Positions 1 to 8,477 of a DNA stretch of 13,515 nucleotides are shown here, piece by piece. The notes beneath the pieces were generated by a model that did not search any database, was not told where the DNA came from, and saw only the letters and a program-made list of their open reading frames with translations. The DNA comes from Terana coerulea (taxonomy: Eukaryota > Basidiomycota > Agaricomycetes > Polyporales > Phanerochaetaceae). Numbering within the stretch: position 1 is the stretch's first letter; each line of letters begins with the position of its first letter. Made by a program: the position numbers and the translations under genes. The stretch spans positions 1 to 13,515 of the forward strand of contig JAKOGH010001007.1 in assembly GCA_024811115.1 (NCBI GenBank), in the 5' to 3' direction.

Positions 1-32
1 AAAGCGAGCACCGCAAGCAAACTTTCCCCAGG

Positions 33-153
33 CCCCCGAATATGGGTTTAGATGTACGATCCAAAGTGACCCCTTTTAGGGGTTTTATGTCCTCAAGGTT
101 TTGGGCTGTTTATGTCCGGCGCTTGATCGCACATCTAAACCGATATTCGGGGG
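33..153. repeat. 121-bp inverted repeat (hairpin or MITE-like)
   Basis: The arm at 33-61 and the reverse complement of 125-153 match over 29 bp with two mismatches (positions 44 and 56 against 142 and 130). Each arm contains CCCCCGAATAT followed by GGTTTAGATGT and CGATC. The 63-bp loop holds a small palindrome (CCCCTTTTAGGGG, about 71-83). I see no convincing target-site duplication beside the arms. It may be a miniature transposon remnant or a structural element in the distal upstream region of the phytase-like gene. Confidence 0.7.
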
Positions 154-454
154 GCTCTTTCCGCCTCGATGCCTGACCAGGATTTCTCGCTTTTCCGACA
201 GTCGACGATGTTGCTTCCTTGACAGACTTTGTCAACTAATCGTGAGGTACGCCCCTTCTGTGCTATACTTATGCCGGAGGGATGACCGCTACACACTAGG
301 TCATATGTTGCCGCCGCGCTTCTGCTTCAATGTGCCGGGCTGGTACCATGTGGGTCGCTCGACGCCATTTGGTGCGGCGTTCTCAGCTCCGAATATGCTT
401 AAGCGACGTGCTCACACCCACGAACGTGCTTCGCTGCGGTTGACTCTCGCATGG

Positions 455-462
455 TATATAAA
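455..462 (+). promoter_or_regulatory. TATA box of the phytase-like gene
   Basis: TATATAAA lies 41 nt before the ATG at 503. That spacing matches the TATA-to-ATG distances of other genes in this window, and it supports 503 as the start rather than the longer upstream open frame. Confidence 0.6.
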
Positions 463-502
463 CGGGACGCGTTCACGTCCCGTTCAATCGCCGCGGCTCG
501 TC

Positions 503-2473
503 ATGGCAAGGTTTACGCTCCTCTTGCCGTTCATCCAGGCAGCTTTGGTGCTGGGCAGTCCACTGCTGCCACGGGCGGAACCCGATCCATCGTTATTTAC
601 GTCGGTGGTCATCAATGGACAAACCTTCATCAACAAAGTACGCGGTGGAGGTGGTTCAGCATTTAGCAAGCGTGCCGCTCACTGGGTACTTTGCAGGGAC
701 TGGTTGGCTTTGGGCTTATACTGTCGAATTTCACGGAATCTACTGGTGAGTGGAGCTCAGTAAACCTCGCTCGCATTGCACTGATTTATGGCTATTAAGG
801 CGACACTCTTGGCGGGATTGAAGTGCAATCGCGCTGAAGCGCGGTTCTTTTGCAGCGCAAGCTGACGGTACCTTCACTGGTCGGTGCATTATCAAGTTGG
901 GGCTATGCCTTCACTTCGCTCACACGTGGGTTTAGGAACTATCATAGCACAGCCTGACCGAGGGTTCAACGTGTACGTATCTGAAAGTCGACGATGTCGC
1001 AAACTCTGACCTACTTTGCTGAATAGGGATGGTACGATCGACTACCAAGCACGTCAGCATCAGATCGACTTCGTTCTGAGCCCGTACTATGGCACACAGA
1101 ACTTGTCATTCACACAGGCTCAGCAAACTTTGAAGCTTCAGTACAAGACTACCTTGCTATATACGGAACGCCTAGGTGCCAAAACCACTGGCCTCGATGC
1201 GCAAGGCGTCCGTGCGGCACAGGCTGGCTTCCCGCAGAACGCAACCGCAGATCCCCAGATGCCAACTCCAAGCAGTAAGATCAACCGCTTGACCCTAGAT
1301 CTGGAGGGATTAGTGCTGAACGCTGACGGAACGTAAGTAAATGTCTTCTTATAACATCTGCCACGCATAGAGTTTGACGTGCTTTGTGCTAGATTCTGGG
1401 TCAGTGACGAGTATGGTCCATACATCTACCGGTTCGACGCAACCGGGGCGTTGATACAGACCATCCAGCCGCCGGATGCTATTGTCCCAATCACGGACGG
1501 CGACATTGACTTCACGGGAGATACCGATCCTGATACTGGACGCGCAGGAAACAACGGTGAGCAGTGCTTCGTTCACATCAACGTCTAAGACTGAATTTCT
1601 GTATTATTACGAAGGCTTTGGAGTGTCTAACATTCGATGAGTCGACTAACACGTTGTGGGTCATGCTTCAGTCAGCAACCATCCAAGACGGAGGCAACAA
1701 GAAATCCAACGCGCGGTTCACGCGACTTCTGGCTTACGACGTCTCCGCTCCTTGACAGTGCGCCCAGCATTGAAAGCGGAGTACATCGTCCCACTTCCTT
1801 TGGACAGCGACAGCAAGACCCTCGGCGCCAGCGAAATGGCGTTTGTGAGCAGCAACCTGTTCTTTTGTGCTAGCTCGCGACAGCAACGGGCATGGCGGTG
1901 ACGCCACCTTATCTACGTACAAGTGAGTGCCTCATGTGGCTTATCAGTGACATTAGTGCTCATGGACTTGTTCAGAGGAATCGACCTTGTCGACATCAGC
2001 TCAGCGACTAACATCGCCGGCTCCAAATTCGACAGTCACAAGAACGCCGTTGCACCAAAGGGCAAACTCGACAGCAGCGTCACGGCCGCCAAGTACACGT
2101 CTTTCATCAGTCTGGTGAACACGACACAGCTGGCCAGGTTCGGTCTGCACGATGGTATGCGTATTTTGTGTTTTTACCAGAATTTCTGACACGCTTCTGC
2201 CCAAAGGTGATCCCTCTGATGCAACGCTCATTGATGCTAAGTGGGAGAGCATTGCTCTGGCACCCGTCGAGGACAGCACGTTCCCTCACGATTACTTTGT
2301 CTTCACAGCCGTACGTGTCGTGAGCTACTCGCATGCCGGTGCTAACCCTACATAACCAGGCCGACAACGATTTCATCACGACTGATGGAATATCCCTCGG
2401 CAAGCCGTACAACGCAGGCCTTAATAACGACAACCAATTTCTAGTGTTCCGGGTCACTCTACCGACGAGATAA
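503..2473 (+). CDS. Secreted phytase-like (esterase-like) domain protein, frame-disrupted
   Basis: This is a ten-exon gene; the spliced product is about 487 residues. Exons as read: 503-637, 697-745, 800-879, 948-972, 1027-1332, 1393-1556, 1615-1922, 1976-2154, 2207-2310 and 2360-2473. The intron at about 880-947 has a poor donor (GTCGGT) and is uncertain; the others are canonical. The N-terminus (MARFTLLLPFIQAALVLGS) is a signal peptide, so the protein is probably secreted. Motifs such as LEGLVLNADGT/FWVSDEYGPYIYRFD and LTFDESTNTLWVMLQS are typical of the 'esterase-like activity of phytase' family (PF13449), a beta-propeller-like fold; the substrate is not known from sequence. Four single-base shifts are needed to keep the family frame: about -1 near 820, +1 near 1617-1630, -1 near 1750, and +1 in the T run at 1863-1866. 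They sum to zero. The gene is either a young pseudogene or carries assembly indels. Confidence 0.8.
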
Positions 2474-2571
2474 TAATGAGGATCTCACAAATGTCGCTGT
2501 TCATACGACTATCTGAGCACACTTCCAATGTATGGATGTTCCACAATTATATGATGAATTAGAGGATGACG

Positions 2572-2679
2572 ACGTATCAAGAAAGTATGACGAACTACAG
2601 GGTCATGGAGAATTATACGATCATGAAGAATTACAGAATTATGGAGAGTTACAGAATTACGGAGAATTATAGAAAGAAA
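2572..2679 (+). repeat. 18-bp tandem repeat, about 6 units
   Basis: Six imperfect 18-bp units run head to tail; the clearest are 2608-2625, 2626-2643, 2644-2661 and 2662-2679, with a core like GAGAATTACAGAATTATG. Because 18 is a multiple of three, one plus-strand frame stays open and would encode six-residue repeats of the MENYRI type. There is no promoter or homology supporting a protein. The repeat lies about 100 bp past the stop of the phytase-like gene, in its 3' flank. Confidence 0.75.
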
Positions 2680-2887
2680 GAAAATCCATGTGATATCATC
2701 AACTTCCTTCCTTCTCAGGAGGTCTCAATTGGCGGGTTCAAATGGCGGGCTCGCGCGGGTAAGCCATCCTCGACTCCGACGTTCTTCTGCACGACGACGG
2801 CCATTTGCAGCGTCAACAGTGCCGGTCGCAAAGTGCCTCTACGCCCGCACCTCCTCGTTGACACGCCGTTTCGACAATCATCACGAG

Positions 2888-3170
2888 CTAGGACCATAGT
2901 GCCGCGCATTCAAGGCGGACACTCAAATGGTCATGCTCACTAGATTGCCTCGAGTTGGCGGCCGTTGAGTCGGCGAAGACGCGGAAGACCTTGGTCTTGG
3001 TGTCGACGTGGTCGTCCGAAGTCTGAGTACGACGAGTGTCGGTGGTCGCGCAGCCAAGCGCGGCCCGATGTCATCAAAGACCGGCGGGCTCAGCGGCTTA
3101 GTAGCTCGATCCTTCGAAGCGGTGAGCACACAGATGAAGACGAATGACTTTCTGATCCTCACCTGGGCGT
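2888..3170 (-). other. Possible extra 3' coding sequence of the membrane-protein gene
   Basis: On the minus strand below 3171 there are coding-like stretches in two frames. One contains KPLSPPVFDDIGPRLAA, after a possible intron with donor GTGAGG and acceptor near GCTTCGAAG. The other contains DTKTKVFRVFADSTAANSRQ and ends at a TAG at 2888-2890. They could be a further exon of the neighbouring membrane-protein gene, joined across a frame shift. They could equally be chance open frames. I cannot assign a function. Confidence 0.25.
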
Positions 3171-3899
3171 TCAAATCTCCAGAAGTTCCTTGGGGCGATC
3201 AGCTGACAAGTCGGTGTCGATGTCACCCTTGCCGAAGTCATCTATGTTCTCCGCGGTCGCTTTGATCCACCATTCGTGGGCGCGGCACCAGAGCTCAGGC
3301 AGCTGTGCACACCATCAGTCCGTTGAATCACGGATGGACAATGGCTGAGACTTACAACGATAAACATCGCAGCAACCAGGAGCAAAATGACAATACCGAA
3401 CCGGTTGACAAAATCGTCGTCGTCGAAGTCCGCCACAGGCTCTTCGGCCTCATCGGCCTCGTGTACAGCAGCAAAGTCGAAGCGATAGGAGATCTCGTCG
3501 TCGTCGTCGTCAGACTTTGGCGCGGTCCAAGTCGCGGGTTCGTCATGGTCATACGCGGAGTCTATATCGATCCAGAACGTAGTATTTACTGGAGGAAGGG
3601 CGACGAAATCGGAGCCGGCGATCTCGATGTATGGCTCAAAAACGGCGTACTGGATGGTGCGGCGAATGTGTTTCCCTGTGCAGATCTCGTAGACAATGTA
3701 GTAGAGATCTATCATATCTTCGCGGAGATGGGGTTTTACTAAGAGATCGAGTTTCTTCTGCTCTGGATAAAGCCCATAATAGACGACGGAGTTGCAAAGA
3801 CGACAGACAAGATGCCAACGAGTTCAAGGATGTCGTAGGTGTCGATACCAGCAAAGTCCAAGACCGGGGCCCGTGGAGGTAACTGAGATACGGCGCCAT
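3171..3899 (-). CDS. Unrecognised membrane protein with acidic loop, frame-disrupted
   Basis: I do not recognise this family. The best-supported part is the exon 3356-3715, joined over a canonical 53-nt intron (3303-3355, GTAAGT..CACAG) to the exon 3171-3302, which ends at TGA 3171-3173. A hydrophobic segment (GIVILLLVAAMFIVV) sits just before the intron. Before it is an acidic stretch with SDDDDDE and DFDDDDF. Upstream, the same protein seems to continue through YYGLYPEQKKLDLLVKPHL and a second hydrophobic stretch (YDILELVGILSVVFA) to a start at MAPYLSYLHG (ATG 3897-3899). Linking these needs two -1 shifts, near 3870 and near 3800. An in-frame upstream ATG at 3930-3932 adds MLFPVTLLLYI. The likely topology is two membrane segments flanking an acidic loop of about 150 residues. 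The acidic run comes from a GTC/GAC microsatellite. Confidence 0.6.
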
Positions 3900-3976
3900 G
3901 ATGTAGAGCAAGAGGGTCACCGGGAACAACATGATGGGCGTTGGGGATAGAGAGAGGTCGGGTCGCGGTCGCCCTT

Positions 3977-3984
3977 CTTATATG
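3977..3984 (-). promoter_or_regulatory. TATA-like box of the membrane-protein gene
   Basis: CATATAAG on the minus strand lies about 45 nt before the ATG at 3932 and 78 nt before the ATG at 3899. It is the only TATA-like sequence close to either candidate start, and it slightly favours the upstream start. Confidence 0.4.
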
Positions 3985-4038
3985 TTTGCGAGAGGCTGAG
4001 TTTGAATGGAGTGTGCTTCGATTGCGTTCAGGCTCCAA

Positions 4039-4442
4039 ATCGGGCAGTCAACGAGCCAATTCGGCCAACTGCCATTTTTAGCTGAGAGTTAGGCGCCTGT
4101 CAACGGTTTATCCCCTCGAGAGGGACAAATTGGCGTGCACGGGTACTTAGGAGTACTGAGAATCTTCCCCGTTCATCGAAGGTCCGGGGCATCATTAATT
4201 CATGCTCCTGTAACACGAAAACACGCCGGCCACGCGTCCGAGCTGATGATTTTGTGGCGTGTGAACTTGATCTCATAATGCCAGTGGCTCCCTAATCGCT
4301 CGACGAGGTTGATATTCCACAGGGAGATTGCGATTACGAGGGACATTAGCACTGCAAGCTAGATTCAACAGGCTAAAATACCCATAACGCGCTCGTATTG
4401 TATATATAAATTGCTTAGGAATTGTTGTGGTTAGTAGATGTT
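4039..4442. other. Intergenic, no gene seen
   Basis: This lies between the upstream side of the minus-strand membrane-protein gene and the left end of the transposon-like element. A minus-strand open frame that reaches in here starts inside the element's terminal repeat and shows no family similarity. I found no RNA gene or clear regulatory motif. Confidence 0.5.
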
Positions 4443-4448
4443 GAAATA
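4443..4448. repeat. Target-site duplication, left copy (GAAATA)
   Basis: GAAATA directly abuts the left terminal inverted repeat that begins TATGGCGG at 4449. The same six bases abut the right terminus at 6028-6033. A perfect 6-bp match at exactly both borders is what a cut-and-paste insertion leaves. Confidence 0.7.
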
Positions 4449-4617
4449 TATGGCGGCCCTTCTGCACATTTAATAGACGCCGTAACAAATTGAAACCCAG
4501 CCGTAAACAACCATAACAAACCGTAAGTAACCGACCGTAACTATCTTCCAACCCCGCCGTAACCTTGATCAGTCGCCGTGACTCTGCCCCGCCGGAACTG
4601 CTTGACCGTAACTCTCT
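4449..4617 (-). repeat. Left terminal inverted repeat, copy 1
   Basis: On the minus strand this reads through several TTACGG motifs and ends GGGCCGCCATA, matching the two right-end copies. Similarity to them fades beyond about 4617, so this copy lacks the 5' part (starting CTTGGTATGCCTTG) found in copies 2 and 3. Confidence 0.75.
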
Positions 4618-4899
4618 GCCATAGCCCTAAGTTCCTCGTCGTCGTCGACGTTCCGCCTACTGCGTTACTCAACATGCTTGCAAGACGTCACCGCATCTCT
4701 ATCCACGCCACTCGCTCGCCCATGACTTCGTGGACATCAAGTTAACACTATCGCACCTTGGGGTACAAGGTTCCGCTGCAGCTTGTCCTTGGGACGTGTG
4801 GCGCGTGCCATGTTGAAGAGTGCGTTGGATGGGGATGTGGCGAGTAAAGCTAGTAAGGGGTAATCAACAGGTGCGTGTAAACCATGCACTCTCGCACTC

Positions 4900-5352
4900 A
4901 TGGCTGACTCCCTAGGCGGTTCAACTCAAGCAAACCAAATCCTCTTGGCTCCCGACGCTTCATCCTTCAGGGCCCGGTCATGGGCTACTACACGCCACCC
5001 ACGCCTTCGAGCGGCAACCAATACTTTCCAGGAGTGCGCTCTTGGACACGACTGCGAGTGCGAGGCCCAAAGTCGCTACATCCACCTCCACCAACGACTC
5101 CAACAATCGCATCCGGCTGTTCATCTATTGCAAGTACAAGCCCCCTATGGCTGGTGCAGGAGTTCTGGTTTGGCTTACAACACCGATGTGTCCTCTGGCT
5201 CTGGCATGACCCCCATCAACAACAGTGAACTCGCCGCTAAGAGACATCAAGCCCAAGCCCTCAGATTGGGGCGCCATGTACACCCTTATAGCGTGACGAG
5301 CCCGCGGACAAGCTCAACTACAATGTCTGCGCCATGCGTCGTGCGCCGGTGA
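4900..5352 (+). CDS. Hypothetical ORF inside the transposon-like element
   Basis: This is an ATG-started open frame of 150 codons in the interior of the element, between the left arm and the first right-arm copy. I recognise no domain. A second frame over the same bases (from about 4920) is also open and contains RRFILQGPVMGYYTPPTP, and a third frame reads DIKPKPSDWGAMYTLIA near 5245-5295. Coding-like pieces in several frames suggest a decayed gene, possibly a captured host gene fragment or the remains of a transposase. A donor-like GTGAGT follows at about 5350. It may not be expressed. Confidence 0.25.
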   Translation: MADSLGGSTQANQILLAPDASSFRARSWATTRHPRLRAATNTFQECALGHDCECEAQSRYIHLHQRLQQSHPAVHLLQVQAPYGWCRSSGLAYNTDVSSGSGMTPINNSELAAKRHQAQALRLGRHVHPYSVTSPRTSSTTMSAPCVVRR

Positions 5353-5382
5353 GTGTTTCCAGCAGGGTAATATCTAGTTCAC

Positions 5383-5709
5383 CTTGGTATGCCTTGTACA
5401 GCATAGAAGTCAGGTAGTAATGATTGAATTAACTTAGTCTTTACATTTCCATCGACAATTCAGCTACAACAAAGGATAGTCTACGAGGGAGGTGGAATCA
5501 TGACCGAGAGGCAGGTAATTACGGCGAGTGAGCAGAGCTCCGGCGAGTGGGCAAAGTTACGGCGAGTGAGCAAAGTTACGGCGATCGATGAAGGTTACGG
5601 CGGAGTTGGAAGGTAGTTACGGTTGGTTATTTACGGTTTGTTATGGCTGTTTATGGCTGGGTTTCAATTTGTCACGGCGTCTATTAAATGTGCAGAAGGG
5701 CCGCCATAG
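5383..5709 (+). repeat. Right-arm repeat, copy 2 (inner)
   Basis: It starts CTTGGTATGCCTTG and ends GGGCCGCCATAG, with several GTTACGGCGAGTGAGCAAA-type motifs in between. It is a direct repeat of copy 3 with start-to-start spacing of 356 bp. No GAAATA follows this inner end, so the outer copy marks the insertion border. Confidence 0.75.
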
Positions 5710-5738
5710 TTTATTGCAGGGCAGGGCATCTATATCAT

Positions 5739-6027
5739 CTTGGTATGCCTTGCGTAGTGTTGAAGCCAGTTAACGACGATTGAGTTAACTTAGTTTGCTC
5801 ATTAGCATTAACACTTGAGGTACAGGAAAGGCTCATGCGCGAGGGTGTTGGAATTCCGGCCGAGAGCCATGTAATTACGGCGAGCGAGGAGAGTTACGGC
5901 GGTTGATCAGAGTTACGGCGGGGACTGAAGTTAGTTACGGTTGATTAGTTACGGTCTGTTATGATTGTTTACGGCTGAGTTTCAATATATTTACGGCGTC
6001 TATTAAATGTGCAGAAGGGCCGCCATA
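5739..6027 (+). repeat. Right terminal repeat, copy 3 (outer)
   Basis: This has the same order of blocks as copy 2 (CTTGGTATGCCTTG, GAGTTAACTTAGT, GTAATTACGGCGAG, then the common end GGGCCGCCATA) but fewer internal GTTACGG motifs. Its right edge is followed at once by GAAATA, matching the left flank of copy 1. Confidence 0.75.
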
Positions 6028-6033
6028 GAAATA
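6028..6033. repeat. Target-site duplication, right copy (GAAATA)
   Basis: This is identical to 4443-4448 and lies directly outside the right terminus CCGCCATA. Confidence 0.7.
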
Positions 6034-6205
6034 GATGAGGTAGAGTCAGGGTTGCTGCTGCGACGACAGCATTGGGGAGTAAATGGTTCGAGCTGTACCT
6101 CGTGCATATGTTATCCTTCGTTTTGGCACGCCAGTGTATAAGAGGTACATGCGTAGCCAACACTAATGTTCAGGTTATACAGATCGAGTGATCCTCTAAG
6201 CCTGG

Positions 6206-7233
6206 CTATATATCCTTGGTAAAATGCCAGAGATCTGCTTTCCCCCAGGGAGTTTCGAACGATTCTTCCCCTACGAGATTGAGCCCTATGGCTTTGTAGA
6301 TAGGTACCTGGCCCCGATAAATGAGATTGAATGGAGCCTAGGGCGTCTGAAAAAGTCACCTACGTTTATTGAGTTGGTCGTACTCAGTCCTGCCTTGGAT
6401 GTTCCGATATCTGCGGCCTGATTGATACTTGTTAGAAATATGGTAAGATAGAGTGAACGGTCACATCATACCCTTTGGAAGCTGAGGTGGAGCATTGCTT
6501 TTGCTATTCCCTTGCCTTGGTAGTCGGCGCGGACGAAGCAAAACCAGCACCAATACGCAGTGCGCTCCCGCTCAGTGATGTTAGTATACGAGTAGAATGC
6601 ACATTAATGCATTGTACACACCTCGTGGTGCGGGCTGGGTGCAGGCGGCAACTGAGGCATCTGAGTAGGGGGTCAGACGGAGTAGTATGCGAAGCCTACG
6701 GGGAGCTACTGACGATTTTCGCGAAGAATTCGCGACCCTCAGGTGACAGACTGTTTATGTACTCGTGGTAGACATAGAGCTCCACTTCCTTGCTGCATGC
6801 AGAATTCAGTTATGGTCATTCAGAGCCAGTCGTTAATCGTAAAACATACTGCGCAAATAAGAGCTTCTCGGGGAAATCGAAGGCGGCAGTCCTACTAGAA
6901 CTCCATTCTCGTCTCGGGCCGAGTATGCTTCGCCCACGCCAGGAGCAAATACAAGGTCGCTGAGCATGAGGCGGCATAGCGAAGGCAATAGGGTGAAATC
7001 TGCCCCGGTAAGAGCAATGGCGAGGGTGTCTGGGCGAACGTGTTACTTCGGTACTACCATGCGCATAGACTGCCTCTGCACACCTTTGGACATCAATGAG
7101 ACAAATATCTGCACCGCTTCTTCCACGAAGTCCTTTATAAACAGTGATTAGTCCGTCATGAACATCTATCTCGCGCTACATGCTTACTGCTAGGAGTCTC
7201 CACACGTTTGATGTTTATGTTAGACGGAGCCAT
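6206..7233 (-). CDS. GNAT-family N-acetyltransferase
   Basis: This is probably an acetyl-CoA-dependent N-acetyltransferase of the fungal GNAT type; its acceptor substrate cannot be told. Exons on the minus strand, 5' to 3': 7233-7188, 7132-7084, 7029-6850, 6792-6714, 6660-6622, 6570-6472, 6417-6364 and 6307-6206 (TAG 6206-6208). Introns are 51-57 nt with canonical ends. The total is 648 nt, about 215 residues, normal for the family. GNAT motif A is clear: VRADYQGKGIAKAML has the Q-x-x-G-x-A pyrophosphate-binding pattern. Motif B looks like VPIYKAIGLNLVGEESFETP, and the C-terminus is WGKADLWHFTKDI. The start MAPSNINIKRVETPS is supported by a TATA box 58 nt upstream. Two frame problems remain: a -1 shift at about 6888-6893 in the third exon, and a phase mismatch between exons 1 and 2. 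They cancel in total length. Confidence 0.8.
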
Positions 7234-7290
7234 GTTCGTTCTGTCGCGCGATGAAGTTTAAGAGTGGAATCGTCCTCAGAGGCTCGAACA

Positions 7291-7298
7291 GTTATATG
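7291..7298 (-). promoter_or_regulatory. TATA-like box of the GNAT gene
   Basis: CATATAAC on the minus strand is 58 nt before the ATG at 7231-7233, similar to the spacing of the other TATA boxes in this window. Confidence 0.4.
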
Positions 7299-7661
7299 AC
7301 TCCACGGCACGACGGGCGGTTGATACATAAGATATATCTCGACGCGAGTCCTCCTAGTACCGCCCATCCATGCGGCCATCTTCCTGCTCCACGCGGTCGT
7401 AAGGAGCGACAAAGGGTCCGGCAGGGCGATGAGCCAACAGTGTCGAGTCCTCGTCAGTCTGAAGACCAGGTGTTTGGAGACCATCGCCGCTGGTGTGTGT
7501 CTGTAGCTCAGCGAGCCTTGCGCCGAGGAGGCACCATGTCGCCCGAGAACGCTTCATTAACATGAGCGTTGATGCCGAGAAGCCAATGCTCTCTCTTGTC
7601 GAGTTTCAGATCCTTGTTACTGGAGGGCCTATCCATAGCGTGAGAGACAACGCTTGGTAGA
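7299..7661. other. Intergenic between GNAT gene and UTP22 pseudogene
   Basis: Open frames of about 70-105 codons exist on both strands, but none shows a domain, splice pattern or family similarity. I see no convincing gene. It probably contains the upstream region of the GNAT gene. Confidence 0.4.
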
Positions 7662-8420
7662 AAGGCAGCTCCGTACCTATCATCTCGGTCTTGGACAGAG
7701 CGGCCTCTGAGTTGAGCATCACAGGACTCTTGTCTTTTCGCCTTTCCTTCCCGTTCTCTTATAGGGACCGCGTCTTATGAGCAATTCACTCGGCAGAGAA
7801 GCAGGCATAAAACGAACCTCTGGTACATGCGTGCTGCTGAAATTTCTAGCAACACGAAAAGGTCTTGGCTGCTCCAGCGACGCTTTGTGACTCTCGCGTT
7901 TGAGTACTTGCCCGACATTGGCATCCGAGTGCGCAGCGATGCTCCTGTAGTAGCACGGCAGGGCGAGACGAGCGAACTCTGCAATAAAATCGTAGTGCTC
8001 GGTTGGGTGCACCGACAGAGTCTCTGTGTTTTGTAAGCTCTCAGTTCCGGGCTTATGTCTACGCCACACACCTTGACATTAAATATCAGGCTCTTCCGTG
8101 ACCTGCAAGCACGCGTGTGACGCCTTCACGTTCGTCTGTACCCGCCGGGCGAAAGTCGCGTCGGAGTCTTCCGCCATCCACCCGCGGTCCTCAACGCCCA
8201 GCTCCATCACAATCTTCTACACGCCGGCATGTGCTCCTAAAGCACCCTCAGCTGACCCCCGCCGCGCCCCGGCGCTGTATCCGCCTTGTGTTCGCCAAAG
8301 AACGGCATCCGCAGACCCGCCGCCCACCTCCAGTTGCGCAGGAAGCGCACCACACACGCATAGCCACACTTCACCTGCATACCGCCGCTGCACAGGGACA
8401 CCCCTGCATGCGCAGCATTA
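7662..8420 (-). pseudogene. Partial decayed copy of UTP22/Nrap (3' part)
   Basis: The DNA runs collinear with the intact UTP22 gene from about 11680 to 12600, in the same orientation. Diagnostic shared pieces are VHPTEHYDFI (7960-8010 region), PRPFRV, and ACTTGCAGG-type sequence in place of parental KASYACLQAM (copy: VKASHACLQV). Introns are retained: the sequence matching the parental 50-nt intron 12232-12281 is at about 8019-8070 and keeps the GTGTGT donor, so this is a DNA-level duplicate, not a retrocopy. Disabling changes are plain. An in-frame TAA sits at 8079-8081, just before that donor. About 195 bp matching 11894-12088 is deleted, removing an intron and parts of both flanking exons. 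The part beyond about 8200 (5') is heavily drifted. It has no promoter or start of its own. Confidence 0.85.
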
Positions 8421-8477
8421 CTTGTCAGACTGTAAACGTATGAACTTCAGCCTTCCGGCCGTGTAGAGGTGCGCAAA

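Larger units (their letters stand above)
4449..6027. mobile_element. Non-autonomous TIR DNA transposon-like element
   Basis: The left end (4449 onward, TATGGCGGCCCTTCTGCACA) and the right end (ending at 6027) are inverted copies of each other. They are near-identical over roughly the outer 40 bp and clearly related over about 170 bp. The subterminal arms are packed with short GTTACGGCG-type motifs, as expected of transposase-binding subterminal repeats. A perfect 6-bp duplication (GAAATA) flanks the 1579-bp element. The right arm is present twice in tandem. No recognisable transposase is visible inside, so it would need to be mobilised in trans. I cannot assign a superfamily; a 6-bp duplication excludes typical hAT (8 bp) and Mutator (9 bp). 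Confidence 0.75.

Noticed and set aside
101..763. Plus-strand open frame of 220 codons overlapping the start of the phytase-like gene
   Set aside because: It begins from a non-ATG codon inside the hairpin repeat, crosses the TATA box, and shares only the true exon from 503. The signal peptide start at 503 fits better.
2572..2679. CRISPR-like array
   Set aside because: The units are contiguous with no spacers, and the genome is eukaryotic. It is a minisatellite.
4273..4551. Minus-strand open frame resembling the one at 5588-5773
   Set aside because: The similarity arises because both lie in copies of the element's terminal repeat. The peptide is repeat-derived, with no sign of function.
4449..6027. 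LTR retrotransposon or solo LTR pair
   Set aside because: The outer arms are inverted, not direct, lack TG..CA ends, and no gag, protease or reverse transcriptase sequence is present.
6075..6100. Possible tRNA B-box (GGTTCGAGC)
   Set aside because: No A-box or cloverleaf could be formed around it.
6224..6421. Plus-strand open frame
   Set aside because: It is the antisense shadow of the last two GNAT exons and an intron, which have family motifs on the minus strand.
8098..8466. Plus-strand open frame similar to one at 12271
   Set aside because: Both are antisense shadows of UTP22 and its decayed copy; the similarity comes from the minus-strand duplication.
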